Part shown: piece after piece, positions 1-8,571 of the stretch | How positions within the stretch are numbered: the stretch's first letter is position 1 | How the letters are laid out: the number at the start of each line of letters is the position of its first letter | Assembly: GCA_040507035.1 (NCBI GenBank) | Contig: JBEVVR010000031.1 | Location: 303,890 to 367,889 of the forward strand | Origin: Thiodiazotropha sp040507035 | GTDB lineage: Bacteria; Pseudomonadota; Gammaproteobacteria; Chromatiales; Chromatiaceae | Length of the DNA: 64,000 nucleotides | Reading direction: 5' to 3' | The notes under the pieces: model-generated | The model's input: only the letters and a program-made list of their open reading frames with translations | Told to the model about the DNA's origin: nothing | Database searches by the model: none | Made by a program: the position numbers and the translations under genes

Positions 1-456
1 GTTCGCAGCAGGCTCGTTGGCCTCCAAGGGGCGGAAACGGTATTTCTTGGTAAAACCGGGTTGCACAGAAGGGGGCTGGTTATAGGTGGCTGGGGGTGCG
101 GGCTGCACATTGGCAGTCGACGATTGCGGCTGCTCTGTGGTGGGACCGGGCGCGGGATAAGCGCCGCTCTGTGGTAGAGGCTGATAGCCTGGGTAGAGCG
201 GTGGGTATCCATAGCCTGCGCCGGGATAGCCATAGGCCGGGGGATAACCGGGAGGTGGGGCATAAGGATAGCTGTAATAGTCATTGGGGTAAGGGTCCGA
301 ACCACCGAAAAAGTTATTCATGGGGTTGAACATACCACCCATCATATTGCCCGGATTGATGGTGAATTGCCTGTTATCGTAGCCGCTATCCTCGGCCTTG
401 AGCTGGTATGAGATCAATAATGTACCGCCAACAATCAGCCACACCTTGGTTTTCAT
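1..456 (-). CDS. Secreted Pro/Tyr/Gly-rich protein, C-terminus outside window
   Basis: An open frame begins at ATG 456 and runs leftward off the window edge for 152 codons without a stop, so the protein is partial. GGAGGGAA lies about 5 nt upstream as a ribosome site. The first 20 or so residues form a short basic stretch and a hydrophobic core ending near LKA, which reads as a signal peptide. Residues 35-130 are low-complexity, rich in Pro, Tyr, Gly and Met (for example PPPGYPPAYGYPGAGYGYPP). The visible end turns basic (KKYRFRPLE). I do not recognise a family. The composition suggests an extended, disordered envelope protein. No neighbour on this strand is visible, and it is divergent from sfsA. 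Confidence 0.75.
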   Translation of the reverse strand, partial: MKTKVWLIVGGTLLISYQLKAEDSGYDNRQFTINPGNMMGGMFNPMNNFFGGSDPYPNDYYSYPYAPPPGYPPAYGYPGAGYGYPPLYPGYQPLPQSGAYPAPGPTTEQPQSSTANVQPAPPATYNQPPSVQPGFTKKYRFRPLEANEPAAN

Positions 457-617
457 TATCTGTTCCCTCCACTGCATTGGTCGTTTAATTCGAAGTTCTG
501 AATCCTGGTGTGTAAGCAACACCCGTTTGTTTCAGCATCTCTTTTAATAGGTTTGTCAGATGACATCCTGTCATCGACTGCCATATAAATGACATAATGA
601 GATAATACACCAACCCT

Positions 618-1328
618 ATGCAACTACCACCGCTCACCAACGGAAGAATCCTCAGGCGTTACAAACGCTTTCTCGCAGACATCGAGCTGCCGGGAGGCGA
701 GGTGGTAACCGCCCACTGCCCGAACACCGGTAGCATGCTCGGCTGCTGGCAGCCCGGTGCGCCGGTTCAGCTCAGCCATAGTGACAATCCCCGACGTAAA
801 TTGGCTTGGACCCTGGAAAGGGTGGATATGGGACAAGGCTGGATCGGTGTGCACACGGGCAGGACCAATCCGGTTATCGAGGAGGCGATAAGGGAGGATC
901 GGATTGAGGGATTAGCCGGCTACCGATCCATTCGGCGAGAGGTGGTCTACCATCAGCAGGGTGATAAATCGAGATTCGATTTTTTCCTGGCGGAGGGTGG
1001 AGGCACCGATGCATGGGTCGAGGTGAAGAATGTCACCCTATGGCAGGGGAGTGGGTTGTCCTTTCCCGATGCGGTGACACAGCGTGGCCGTAAACATCTG
1101 GAGATGCTTGCGGCGGCTTGCGGGCAAGGGTACAGGGGGGTGATGGTCTATGCCCTGAATCGCCCTGAAGGGGACCATTTTCATCCTGCTGAGGAGATCG
1201 ATCCCGGTTATGCAGAGACCCTGCGCAGGGTTGTCCGCGAGGCAGGGGTGGAGATTATGGCATTGAGAATCGCCCACAGCGACAACGCCATGGAAGTGAA
1301 GGCAGGGGTTGAGATAGTCCTGGGTTGA
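618..1328 (+). CDS. sfsA: SfsA, sugar fermentation stimulation protein homologue
   Basis: At 236 residues this matches the usual SfsA length. The N-terminal half has an OB-like fold with HCPNTGSM at about residues 33-40, a hallmark of the family. The C-terminal half carries the nuclease-like core: DFFL near 120, WVEVKNVTL near 133-141 and FPDAVTQRGRKH near 150-161. Known relatives bind DNA and were first linked to maltose metabolism in E. coli; their biochemical role is still poorly defined, so a sugar role here is family inference only. The gene stands alone, divergent from the gene at the window start and convergent with cpdA, whose stop lies 25 bp away. Confidence 0.93.
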   Translation: MQLPPLTNGRILRRYKRFLADIELPGGEVVTAHCPNTGSMLGCWQPGAPVQLSHSDNPRRKLAWTLERVDMGQGWIGVHTGRTNPVIEEAIREDRIEGLAGYRSIRREVVYHQQGDKSRFDFFLAEGGGTDAWVEVKNVTLWQGSGLSFPDAVTQRGRKHLEMLAAACGQGYRGVMVYALNRPEGDHFHPAEEIDPGYAETLRRVVREAGVEIMALRIAHSDNAMEVKAGVEIVLG

Positions 1329-1352
1329 TTCTCTGTGCGCTTGGCAGGTGGC

Positions 1353-2231
1353 TCAATAGCCCATCGAAGCGAGTTCGAGCCCCGAGGGAATTTCCGGTAG
1401 AGAACCGAGCCCTGTCTCGATGCTTCCATCGGCCTGCAGGCTCAGCCATCTGTAGCCGGGGGGTGTGGCGTCGATGGCGAAGTTGTCCTCCCCTGGAACG
1501 AACTGTACGCAGGTGGAGGGTGAACCGATCAGACGTATCCCTTTGTGCTCGGCATCGAAGGTCTGGTGGATATGTCCGCAGAGTACCGCCTTGACCTGGG
1601 GGTGGGCTTCAATCAAGTTGAAGAATTGATTCGGCTGATCGAGCACCATGGTGTCCATCCAACGGCTGCCGACGGGTATGGGGTGGTGGTGCATGCAGAT
1701 CAGGGTGTGTTTATCGCTGTGTGCCTCCAGCAATACCTTGAGCAGACCGAGTTGGCCCTGGTCGATACGTCCACCGTCACTGTTGGGTATGGTGGAGTCG
1801 AGAAAGATCAGCGACCAGCCTTTGGCCTGGACACTGGGGATACAGTGAACATTGTCCTGATTGAGTATCTGCTTCATTTTACCGGGCAGGTCGTGATTGC
1901 CAGGCAGGCAGTAGGTTGGGATTTCGGTCAGTTGCAGTCTGCCGAGGAGACGTTTGTAACCTGTGTCGGAGGCGTCATGTACCAAGTCGCCGGTGGCCAG
2001 AATGAGATCGGGGCGGCCGGCTTCCTGCAGGGCCTGGGCGAGCACCTGATCAAATGTCTCCAGGGTGTTGATGCCTAAAAGGCAGCGGGACGGGTCTGCA
2101 TAGAGGTGACTGTCCGTGAGCTGCAGCAGCTTAAGCCCCTCCTCTGGGAGGTCCTTGAAAATAGGATGCTGGTTGTCAGGACTGCTACCCATAGAACGGT
2201 TCGCTTTTCTGTATTTGAGTCTGACGAGCAA
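1353..2231 (-). CDS. cpdA: 3',5'-cyclic-AMP phosphodiesterase (Icc/CpdA-like metallophosphoesterase)
   Basis: The protein hydrolyses cAMP to AMP in the cytoplasm. The calcineurin-like metal ligands are visible in order: D-x-H in LTDSHLY, GD in LATGDLVHD, GNHD, HHHP and GHIHQ. All are in the order of the CpdA family, and the length matches E. coli CpdA (about 275 residues) if translation starts at the ATG at 2192 (279 aa). The longer frame given here begins with TTG at 2231 preceded by GGAGAG, so the start is uncertain. It lies head-to-head with oxyR across about 200 bp and convergent with sfsA. A wider role on other phosphodiesters cannot be excluded. Confidence 0.88.
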   Translation of the reverse strand: MLVRLKYRKANRSMGSSPDNQHPIFKDLPEEGLKLLQLTDSHLYADPSRCLLGINTLETFDQVLAQALQEAGRPDLILATGDLVHDASDTGYKRLLGRLQLTEIPTYCLPGNHDLPGKMKQILNQDNVHCIPSVQAKGWSLIFLDSTIPNSDGGRIDQGQLGLLKVLLEAHSDKHTLICMHHHPIPVGSRWMDTMVLDQPNQFFNLIEAHPQVKAVLCGHIHQTFDAEHKGIRLIGSPSTCVQFVPGEDNFAIDATPPGYRWLSLQADGSIETGLGSLPEIPSGLELASMGY

Positions 2232-2428
2232 TTTATCTCTCCGCGCCCCATCAGGACCTTGTCATCTTGCCATAATATTAGAACAGGATTTGTCAAAGCA
2301 AAATCCAATTTTTTACTTCTTTGCCCTATGCTTAGGGATTATTCCATATTCTGCTTCGATTTCTGCTGAGGCGTTAACAGTTTTCAAGCTGATTAGTTTT
2401 TTCTATCTTTCCGGCTACACTATAGGTT

Positions 2429-3379
2429 ATGACACTCAACGAACTCCGATATATCGTCGCAGTGGCGCAAAAACGCCACTTTGGACATGCTGCAGAGGCC
2501 TGCTATGTGAGCCAGCCTACCCTCAGCGTGGCGGTGAAAAAGCTCGAGGAGGAGCTGGGTGTCGGTCTGTTTGAGCGTGGTCAGGGCGAGGTAAGCCTCA
2601 CCGCGGCGGGTGAACGCATAGTGACCCAGGCCCAGCGTGTGCTGGAAGAGGCCGGTTTGATACGCCAGCTTGCCAGCCAGAGTGTGAACCAGTTGGCAGG
2701 GCCGTTGAGGGTGGGAGCCATTCACACGGTGGGACCCTATCTCTTTCCCCACCTGGTCCCCCAGTTGAAGCAGAAGGCGAGTGAAATGCCCCTGGTGATC
2801 AGGGAGAACTTCACCACTGTCTTGACGGAGCAACTGAAACAGGGGGACCTGGATGTCATCGTCATCTCCTACCCCTACGATGAACCCGGGATTGTTACCC
2901 GCCCTCTCTATGACGAGTCGTTTTCCGTACTCCTCCCCCTGAACCATCCCTTGGCCAGTTTCGAATCAATCACTGCGCAGCAGCTCCAGGAGGAGAATTT
3001 GTTGCTACTCGGGGATGGCCACTGCTTTCGTGAACAGGTCAAGCGAATCTGTCCCGGTTGTGTGGATAAAGTCAATAGCGATGCGAATCTGCAGAAGAAC
3101 CTGGAAAGCAACTCCCTGGAGACAATTCGTTGTATGGTGGCCAGTGGTGTTGGCATAACGGTGCTACCGGATACCGCGATCAGGGAAGAGTATCTAAGCT
3201 GGCATATGCTTACTGCCAGACCGCTGGCTGTGGAGTCGCCGAAGCGCCGTATTGGCCTGGCCTGGCGAAAAAGCTTTCCCCGTCCCCAAGCCATCGACCT
3301 ATTGTGGGAATCGATTCGCGCCTGCCATCTGCACGGGGTGAATCCGGTGCCGGAGTCAGCCAAGCTGGCTGTTGGCTAA
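2429..3379 (+). CDS. oxyR: OxyR, hydrogen-peroxide-sensing LysR-type activator
   Basis: A LysR-type regulator of 316 residues. The winged helix-turn-helix spans about 1-60 (YVSQPTLSVAVKKLEEELG). The redox pair is the deciding evidence: Cys199 in GDGHCFREQ and Cys208 nine residues later, the same numbering and spacing as the disulfide of E. coli OxyR. The family senses H2O2 and activates catalase, peroxiredoxin and iron-protection genes; none of these targets lies nearby. No clear Shine-Dalgarno precedes ATG 2429, and a -10-like TACACTAT ends about 6 nt before it, so the transcript may be leaderless or nearly so (inference). It is divergent from cpdA and convergent with the aldolase/SDR gene. 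Confidence 0.92.
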   Translation: MTLNELRYIVAVAQKRHFGHAAEACYVSQPTLSVAVKKLEEELGVGLFERGQGEVSLTAAGERIVTQAQRVLEEAGLIRQLASQSVNQLAGPLRVGAIHTVGPYLFPHLVPQLKQKASEMPLVIRENFTTVLTEQLKQGDLDVIVISYPYDEPGIVTRPLYDESFSVLLPLNHPLASFESITAQQLQEENLLLLGDGHCFREQVKRICPGCVDKVNSDANLQKNLESNSLETIRCMVASGVGITVLPDTAIREEYLSWHMLTARPLAVESPKRRIGLAWRKSFPRPQAIDLLWESIRACHLHGVNPVPESAKLAVG

Positions 3380-3411
3380 CCTGCCGATCAGTAACTCCCC
3401 CGAAGACGAAG

Positions 3412-5379
3412 TCAAATCACCCTGTCATTACCTCCGTCCACCGGTATTTGCGCACCGGTTGTCTTGTTGAATCGCTGACCACATAGTTCCGCAGCCAGCT
3501 CCGCCACGTCTGTGCTGCTTATTTCACAGCGCATTAAATTGCGCCTTTTGTAGTCGGCGACACTTATCCCATAGTGCTCTGCCCGGGCGGTCAGGACCTC
3601 TTCCGTCCAGATTCCGGTATCGAAAACCGCGTCAGGATGGAGGGTATTGATGCGAATCCCATCCTCGGACCACTCCAACGCCACCACCCGGGCCAGTTGG
3701 GTCAATGCCGCTTTTGAGGCGGAGTAGGCGGCCGCTCCCTGGCCGGGTGCGGGGACGTTCTTTGAGCCGATGACAACCACCCGGCCAGAGCGGGGTGCCT
3801 GTCTCAGATAACCGTGGCACTCCCGCAACAAGCGCAGGTTTGCATCCAGGTTGATCCCCATGACCTGGTGCCAGGTGGCATCGTCCAGCTCGGATACCGG
3901 ACAGCCCCCGGGGAAGATACCGGCATTGAGGATCAGCATATCCACCCCGCCATAACGCAGCACCGCCTGTTCCAGGGCATCCTTGATCCCCTGTGGGTCG
4001 CTGATGTCACAGTGTAAACCGAGGAAGGGGGTGCCGGGGTGTTGATCGACGATGGCTGGTGATATATCGAGGCCCACCACGGCGGCCCCCCTGCGTAACA
4101 TCGATTCGGCACAGGCCTTGCCAATGCCCGAGGCCGCTCCTGTAATCACCGCGACCTCACCCTGGAAGGGGGGTGGTTGACTGCCCTTTTGCAGCTTGGC
4201 CTGCTCCAATTCCCAATACTCGACGTCAAAAATCGCCTGACTTGGGAGGGCTTGCCATCCTCCCAGCAATTCGGCCCGTTGTATGATCGCCATTGTGTGG
4301 CGGTAGATATCGGCCACGATGGCCGCATCACGGGGGGTTTTACCCACACTGAGCATGCCCAGCTCCCCATCCAGAATTACCCTTGGTGCCGGGTCGAGCA
4401 TCTCCACAGGGGTTCTGGAGGCAGGGGCGTGTTGCTCAAAATAGCGCTGATAGTCGGCGACATACTCGATCACATCCCGACCCAGCATCGGCAGCCGTTT
4501 GGTGCGGATGACATGATCGGGGGTGGCCGGTCCCCGTTGTGAAATCTTTGCGATATCTGTTCTTTGGCAGAAAGTCAGATCGGCGTCGTTGCGATGACTC
4601 TGCAGGATCACTGGAAATCCGGCGGCTTCCGAGATCTCCTTGCGTAGTTGCACCAATATATCCGCTTGGGGCTCATAGGCCTTGCATTGCTGGGGCAGGT
4701 CCCAGGCCGCTGACTGTTGCAGATGGTTTTCGGCCTCGTCGACCAGTTGCACCATGCGCTCATAGGATTGTTGTGCCGTGTCGCCAAAGGTGAACAGACC
4801 GTGATTCATCAGCACCATACCCAAGGTCTCCTGATGGGCATTGCAGGGAAACAGTCTGGCCACCGATTTTGCCAGATCAAAGCCCGGCATGACGTAGGGA
4901 ATGATCACCACCCGGTCGCCGTAGAGCTGGCGAATGATCTCTTCACCCCGGGGCGTGTTGGTCAAGGTAACGATGGCGTCCGCATGGGTATGGTCAACAT
5001 ATTTATAAGGCAGAACAGCGTGCAGGATCGCCTCAACCGAGGCCGTGGGTGCGGCGGCGCTGGTCTGATGGGTCTTCAGCTGGTTGACCATCTCGCTGTC
5101 GCTGAGGGACTCCAGCTCGGCGAGCTTGAGTAGGTGGTTCATGCGAACCGGGGTGAAGCCCGGCGCCTCGATGCTAACCAGGTCCCAGCCACTTCCCTTT
5201 ACATAGAGGATCTCCTCCGTTTCGCCGAACAGGTTCTTCTCACTGATCTTGACCGAGGTGTTACCGCCACCGTGGAGCACCAGGGAGGGCTCTGAGCCCA
5301 ACAGCCGGGAGCTATAGACACGCAACGCAAGTTCGCTTTCACAATTGGCGGCTTCGTCGTTGTTCCACAGGCTCTTCAT
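3412..5379 (-). CDS. Bifunctional class II aldolase / short-chain dehydrogenase
   Basis: A two-domain cytoplasmic enzyme. Residues about 1-400 are a class II aldolase/adducin domain with HGGGNTS near the start, HTHADA as part of the zinc site and NHGLFTFG further on. Residues about 410-655 are a Rossmann-fold SDR with the nucleotide motif TGAASGIG, the NAG motif, a Ser in VVIGSK and the YSASK catalytic pair. This architecture matches the family annotated as rhamnulose-1-phosphate aldolase/dehydrogenase-type proteins (YuxG/COG3347). The true substrate is not clear. I chose ATG 5379, preceded by GAGGAAC, over an in-frame upstream ATG at 5433 (673 aa). No sugar-transport or kinase genes are adjacent, which argues against a dedicated rhamnose operon. 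Confidence 0.85.
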   Translation of the reverse strand: MKSLWNNDEAANCESELALRVYSSRLLGSEPSLVLHGGGNTSVKISEKNLFGETEEILYVKGSGWDLVSIEAPGFTPVRMNHLLKLAELESLSDSEMVNQLKTHQTSAAAPTASVEAILHAVLPYKYVDHTHADAIVTLTNTPRGEEIIRQLYGDRVVIIPYVMPGFDLAKSVARLFPCNAHQETLGMVLMNHGLFTFGDTAQQSYERMVQLVDEAENHLQQSAAWDLPQQCKAYEPQADILVQLRKEISEAAGFPVILQSHRNDADLTFCQRTDIAKISQRGPATPDHVIRTKRLPMLGRDVIEYVADYQRYFEQHAPASRTPVEMLDPAPRVILDGELGMLSVGKTPRDAAIVADIYRHTMAIIQRAELLGGWQALPSQAIFDVEYWELEQAKLQKGSQPPPFQGEVAVITGAASGIGKACAESMLRRGAAVVGLDISPAIVDQHPGTPFLGLHCDISDPQGIKDALEQAVLRYGGVDMLILNAGIFPGGCPVSELDDATWHQVMGINLDANLRLLRECHGYLRQAPRSGRVVVIGSKNVPAPGQGAAAYSASKAALTQLARVVALEWSEDGIRINTLHPDAVFDTGIWTEEVLTARAEHYGISVADYKRRNLMRCEISSTDVAELAAELCGQRFNKTTGAQIPVDGGNDRVI

Positions 5380-5540
5380 TGGTGGTTCCTCGGTTGGATT
5401 TTTTAAATGAAGAATATAACGCAAAGGGCGCAATGAAACGCTATGCTCGCAAAGGGGATTAAGTCTGAGTCATAGCGACATTTTGAATCAGAAATGACCC
5501 GATAACCACCCGTGTCATCAAAATACCAAGAGATATTACC

Positions 5541-6785
5541 TCACAGCACAAGTCCGGCGACCGTGCCGGTGAGCAGTGTCGCCAGGGTACCCGCGACGAT
5601 CGATTTGATGCCCAATTCGACGATCTCGCGACGGCGCTCAGGAACCATCGCTCCCAGACCACCGAGCATGATGCCCAGGCTGCCGAAGTTGGCGAATCCG
5701 CAGAGGGCATAGGTGAGAATCAGGCGGCTGCGCTCCCCCAGTGCTTCCTTCGGCAGACGGGCAAGATCGAGATAGGCCAGGAGTTCGTTGAGGACGGTTT
5801 TGGTCCCCAGCAGTGAACCGGCGGTGACCGCCTCCGACCAGGGGATGCCCATGATCCATGCCAGGGGTGCCATCAGCCACCCCAGAAACCGTTGCAGGCT
5901 CAGGGGCTGATCCTGGATAGTCGGCAACAGTCCGAGGAGTTGATTCAGCAAGCTCACCAGGGCCACCAGCACCAGCAGCAGGGCAATGATATTGGCCAGC
6001 AGTTTCAGGCCCTCGAGGGTGCCGTTGGTGATCGCCTCCATACTGCTGTTTGCCGTCTGAATAGCTGTCAGCTCGGCGGCGGTGCCGGCCATGGTTTCCG
6101 GCAACATGAGGCGGGAGATCATGATCGCGGCTGGCGCCGAGATCAGGGATGCGGTCAGCAGATGGCCGATGGGATTGGCGATCACCCCCTCGAGAAAGCT
6201 GGCGTAGAGAACCAGCACGGTGCCGGCGATGGTGGCCATGCCCAGGGTCATCAGACTGAAGAGTTCGCTGCGGGTCAGCCTGTTCAGATAGGGCCGAATC
6301 AACAGTGGGGATTCCACCATACCGACAAAGACGTTGGCTGCAGCACCCAGCCCCAGGGCGCCGCTGATACCCAGGCTTTTGCGCAAGAGCCAGGAGAAGA
6401 GTTCCACCACCAGAGGCAATACCCGCCAGTGGAAGAGCAGGGCGGAGAGGGCGCTGATCACCAGGACCAGGGGAAGGGCGCGAAAGGCGAGGATGAAACT
6501 GCTGCCGCTGTCGCTCGCCAGGAAGGGTGACTCGGCGCCGCCCAGATAACCGAAGACAAAACGGGTTCCCGCTTCAGTGGCCTGTTGAACAATCAGAAGT
6601 GCCTGGTTGAGCTGGATGAAGAGTGTCTGAAACAGGGAGAGCTTGAGCAGCAACAGCGCGATGACCAGCTGCAGGGCGAGTCCGGCAACCGGCACCCGCC
6701 AGTTGAAGGCGCGCCGGTTTTCGCTGATCAGCCAGGCGAGCAGGGGGATCAGAAACAGACCCAACACTCCCTGCAGCGTGGCCAT
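5541..6785 (-). CDS. Concentrative nucleoside transporter (NupC/CNT family)
   Basis: A polytopic inner-membrane protein of 414 residues, the usual length for bacterial CNT permeases, which import nucleosides with H+ or Na+. Visible features are an N-terminal transmembrane pair, the VFVGMVESPLLIRPYL segment near residues 150-165 (the conserved G-x-x-E-S-P region), GTKTVLNEL near 325-333 and the C-terminal YALCGFANFGSLGI (family motif A-L-x-G-F-x-N). All key motifs are intact. The start lies 12 bp after the fabA stop on the same strand, so the two are probably co-transcribed. I see no metabolic reason for that pairing. Confidence 0.88.
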   Translation of the reverse strand: MATLQGVLGLFLIPLLAWLISENRRAFNWRVPVAGLALQLVIALLLLKLSLFQTLFIQLNQALLIVQQATEAGTRFVFGYLGGAESPFLASDSGSSFILAFRALPLVLVISALSALLFHWRVLPLVVELFSWLLRKSLGISGALGLGAAANVFVGMVESPLLIRPYLNRLTRSELFSLMTLGMATIAGTVLVLYASFLEGVIANPIGHLLTASLISAPAAIMISRLMLPETMAGTAAELTAIQTANSSMEAITNGTLEGLKLLANIIALLLVLVALVSLLNQLLGLLPTIQDQPLSLQRFLGWLMAPLAWIMGIPWSEAVTAGSLLGTKTVLNELLAYLDLARLPKEALGERSRLILTYALCGFANFGSLGIMLGGLGAMVPERRREIVELGIKSIVAGTLATLLTGTVAGLVL

Positions 6786-6797
6786 CGGCCTGAGGGA

Positions 6798-7313
6798 TCA
6801 GAAGTTGTCAGTGGAGGTGAAGAGCCCTACTCGCAGATCCTTGGCTGTATAGATCTCCCGTCCATCGACCTTCATCACCCCGTCGGCCACACCCAGTACC
6901 AGCTTGCGTGCGATCACCCGTTTCACGTTGATATGGTAGCTGACCTGCTTGGCGCTGGGGAGCACCTGGCCGGTGAACTTCACCTCCCCAACCCCCAGGG
7001 CGCGACCGTGTCCCGGATTGCCGATCCAGGCGAGAAAAAAGCCCACCATCTGCCACATGGCGTCGAGTCCGAGGCAGCCCGGCATCACCGGATCGCCGGG
7101 GAAGTGGCAGTCGAAGAACCAGAGATCGGGATTGATATCGAGTTCGGCAAGGATTTCGCCTTTATTGAACTCACCGCCGTCGTCGCTGATCCTGACGATG
7201 CGGTCCATCATCAGCATGTTGGGCGTGGGCAGTTGGGCATTACCGGGACCAAACATCTCGCCATGGCCACAACTCAATAGCTCATCGCGGTTGTAAGCGT
7301 TTTGTCTGGTCAT
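6798..7313 (-). CDS. fabA: FabA, 3-hydroxydecanoyl-ACP dehydratase/isomerase
   Basis: The enzyme dehydrates 3-hydroxyacyl-ACP and isomerises trans-2- to cis-3-decenoyl-ACP, the branch point for anaerobic unsaturated fatty-acid synthesis. The 171-residue length equals E. coli FabA. The active-site His lies in FFDCHFPGDPVMPG and the catalytic Asp in GCLGLDAMWQ. These motifs and the length favour FabA over FabZ (about 150 residues). The usual partner fabB is not adjacent; instead a nucleoside transporter follows after 12 bp. The gene is preceded by a 166-bp leader region, then the MITE at 7480. Confidence 0.95.
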   Translation of the reverse strand: MTRQNAYNRDELLSCGHGEMFGPGNAQLPTPNMLMMDRIVRISDDGGEFNKGEILAELDINPDLWFFDCHFPGDPVMPGCLGLDAMWQMVGFFLAWIGNPGHGRALGVGEVKFTGQVLPSAKQVSYHINVKRVIARKLVLGVADGVMKVDGREIYTAKDLRVGLFTSTDNF

Positions 7314-7479
7314 TCTCTCGCCTCTCTGTGAAACACCCGGACCGGGTTAAAAGCGGCATAGTTTCCCCGTTTCCGCAGTAGGCTGTCAAATCTAAGCTGC
7401 TGTTCTTTGTTGTTGAACACGATATTATTAATTACCCTGAGAACAGTTGTTCACCACAACTCGAGATCAAGGAACCTAG

Positions 7480-7769
7480 GGCCTGTTAACACTAATCCAA
7501 TTGGCCCTGTTGCGCCTGAAAAAGCGCCAATCAAGGCGCGAGGAGAGAAGTTTGGTAATTGCAAATGAACGACGAGCAACGCCGAGTGGCGCTTTTGCAG
7601 GCGCACCCCAAGGGCACTTCCTTCGGGGCGCAACCCGAAGGGCTGGGGCTATTTTTCCGCCCAGCGGCGTTATCATTCGCTCATGTAGCATAACTACACC
7701 ACGCTCATTCTGCCTTGCTGGACGGAAAAATAGTCCCAGCAGGGCCGATTGGATTAGTGTTAACAGGCC
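7480..7769. mobile_element. 290-bp MITE with about 30-bp terminal inverted repeats
   Basis: The ends are near-perfect inverted repeats: GGCCTGTTAACACTAATCCA at 7480 reads the same in reverse complement from 7769, and the match continues to about 30 bp with one mismatch. CTAG flanks both ends (7476-7479 and 7770-7773). It may be a 4-bp target duplication of the YTAR type known for IS5-group elements, or part of the repeat itself since CTAG is palindromic. A second internal inverted pair lies at 7642-7664 and 7718-7740. No transposase-length frame is present, so the element is non-autonomous. Its right end lies 10 bp from the next start codon. Confidence 0.85.
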
Positions 7770-7779
7770 CTAGCAGACG

Positions 7780-8367
7780 ATGATGCGTGGAATAGTGGTT
7801 TTTAGCCTTTTGATATCCCTATCTGCAGAGGCGGATATCCGCGCCAGACCCTTGGAGTGGGCACAGCCGATGCTAGGGAGCGAGCTGGCAAATTTCTATC
7901 GCCTCAGCAACGAGGTCTATCGCTCAAAACAGCCGGATGATGAGGACATGTCAGCCCTGGAGGCGATGGGGATGCGTGCCATCCTCAATCTGCGTGAGCA
8001 CCATTCCGACGAGGACGAGGCAAGGGGAAACCGGCTCAAACTCTACCGCGTCCCGGTCAATGCCGGGGATATCGATGATGACTTCGTGGTGCAGGCATTG
8101 CAGGTCATCGCCGAGTCGGAAAAGCCGATCCTTATCCACTGCTGGCACGGCAGCGACCGTACCGGTGTGGTGGCGGCAATGTACCGCATGGTGTTTCAGG
8201 AGTGGACAAGAGAGCAGGCGATCGATGAGTTGGTCAACGGGGGATATGGTTATCATGCCAACTTTTATCCCAATATCGAGCGCTATTTACAGACGGTGGA
8301 TATTACTGCCATTAAGCAAAAGGTGGGAGTTGGTTTGGACACTGCCACGGCTATTCGGCCTCAGTAG
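7780..8367 (+). CDS. Exported tyrosine/dual-specificity protein phosphatase
   Basis: A 195-residue protein with a short signal-like leader (about residues 1-18, cut near SAEA) followed by a cysteine phosphatase domain. The P-loop HCWHGSDRTG at about 119-128 fits HCx5R, with the nucleophilic Cys, the Arg and a following TG; the general-acid loop is probably NAGDIDDD near 93-100. Relatives are bacterial DSP/tyrosine-phosphatase-like proteins, some acting on phosphoproteins or phospho-sugars in the periplasm. The substrate is unknown. Two ATGs at 7780 and 7783 are possible starts and no Shine-Dalgarno is present: the 10 bp before the start abut the MITE, which may have cut the gene from its native promoter and ribosome site. 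Confidence 0.8.
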   Translation: MMRGIVVFSLLISLSAEADIRARPLEWAQPMLGSELANFYRLSNEVYRSKQPDDEDMSALEAMGMRAILNLREHHSDEDEARGNRLKLYRVPVNAGDIDDDFVVQALQVIAESEKPILIHCWHGSDRTGVVAAMYRMVFQEWTREQAIDELVNGGYGYHANFYPNIERYLQTVDITAIKQKVGVGLDTATAIRPQ

Positions 8368-8571
8368 GTAAAGTTATCAGCGAGTCAGTGTGGATAGTGA
8401 ATTGGTGGGGTTTTTAGTAAGCCGTAGTCATTCAGAAATTTGCCCTCGCCCAATTGCATTTATGCGACTCACCCCAAAGAATTGCACCTCTCCCTTTGAA
8501 ATGATAGCCAGCGAAGCATGATTACACACCTGCCGGTGTGCGTGGCTAATGTGAAATAGGGATGTTTTGTT

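Noticed and set aside
5892..6530. 212-codon plus-strand frame opposite the nucleoside transporter
   Set aside because: Exact antisense of a well-supported membrane protein; Gln/His-rich composition typical of a shadow of hydrophobic codons.
8368..8571. Possible c-di-GMP riboswitch before the repeat protein
   Set aside because: A CACACC-TGCC-GGTGTG hairpin exists but the GEMM consensus elements are not found.
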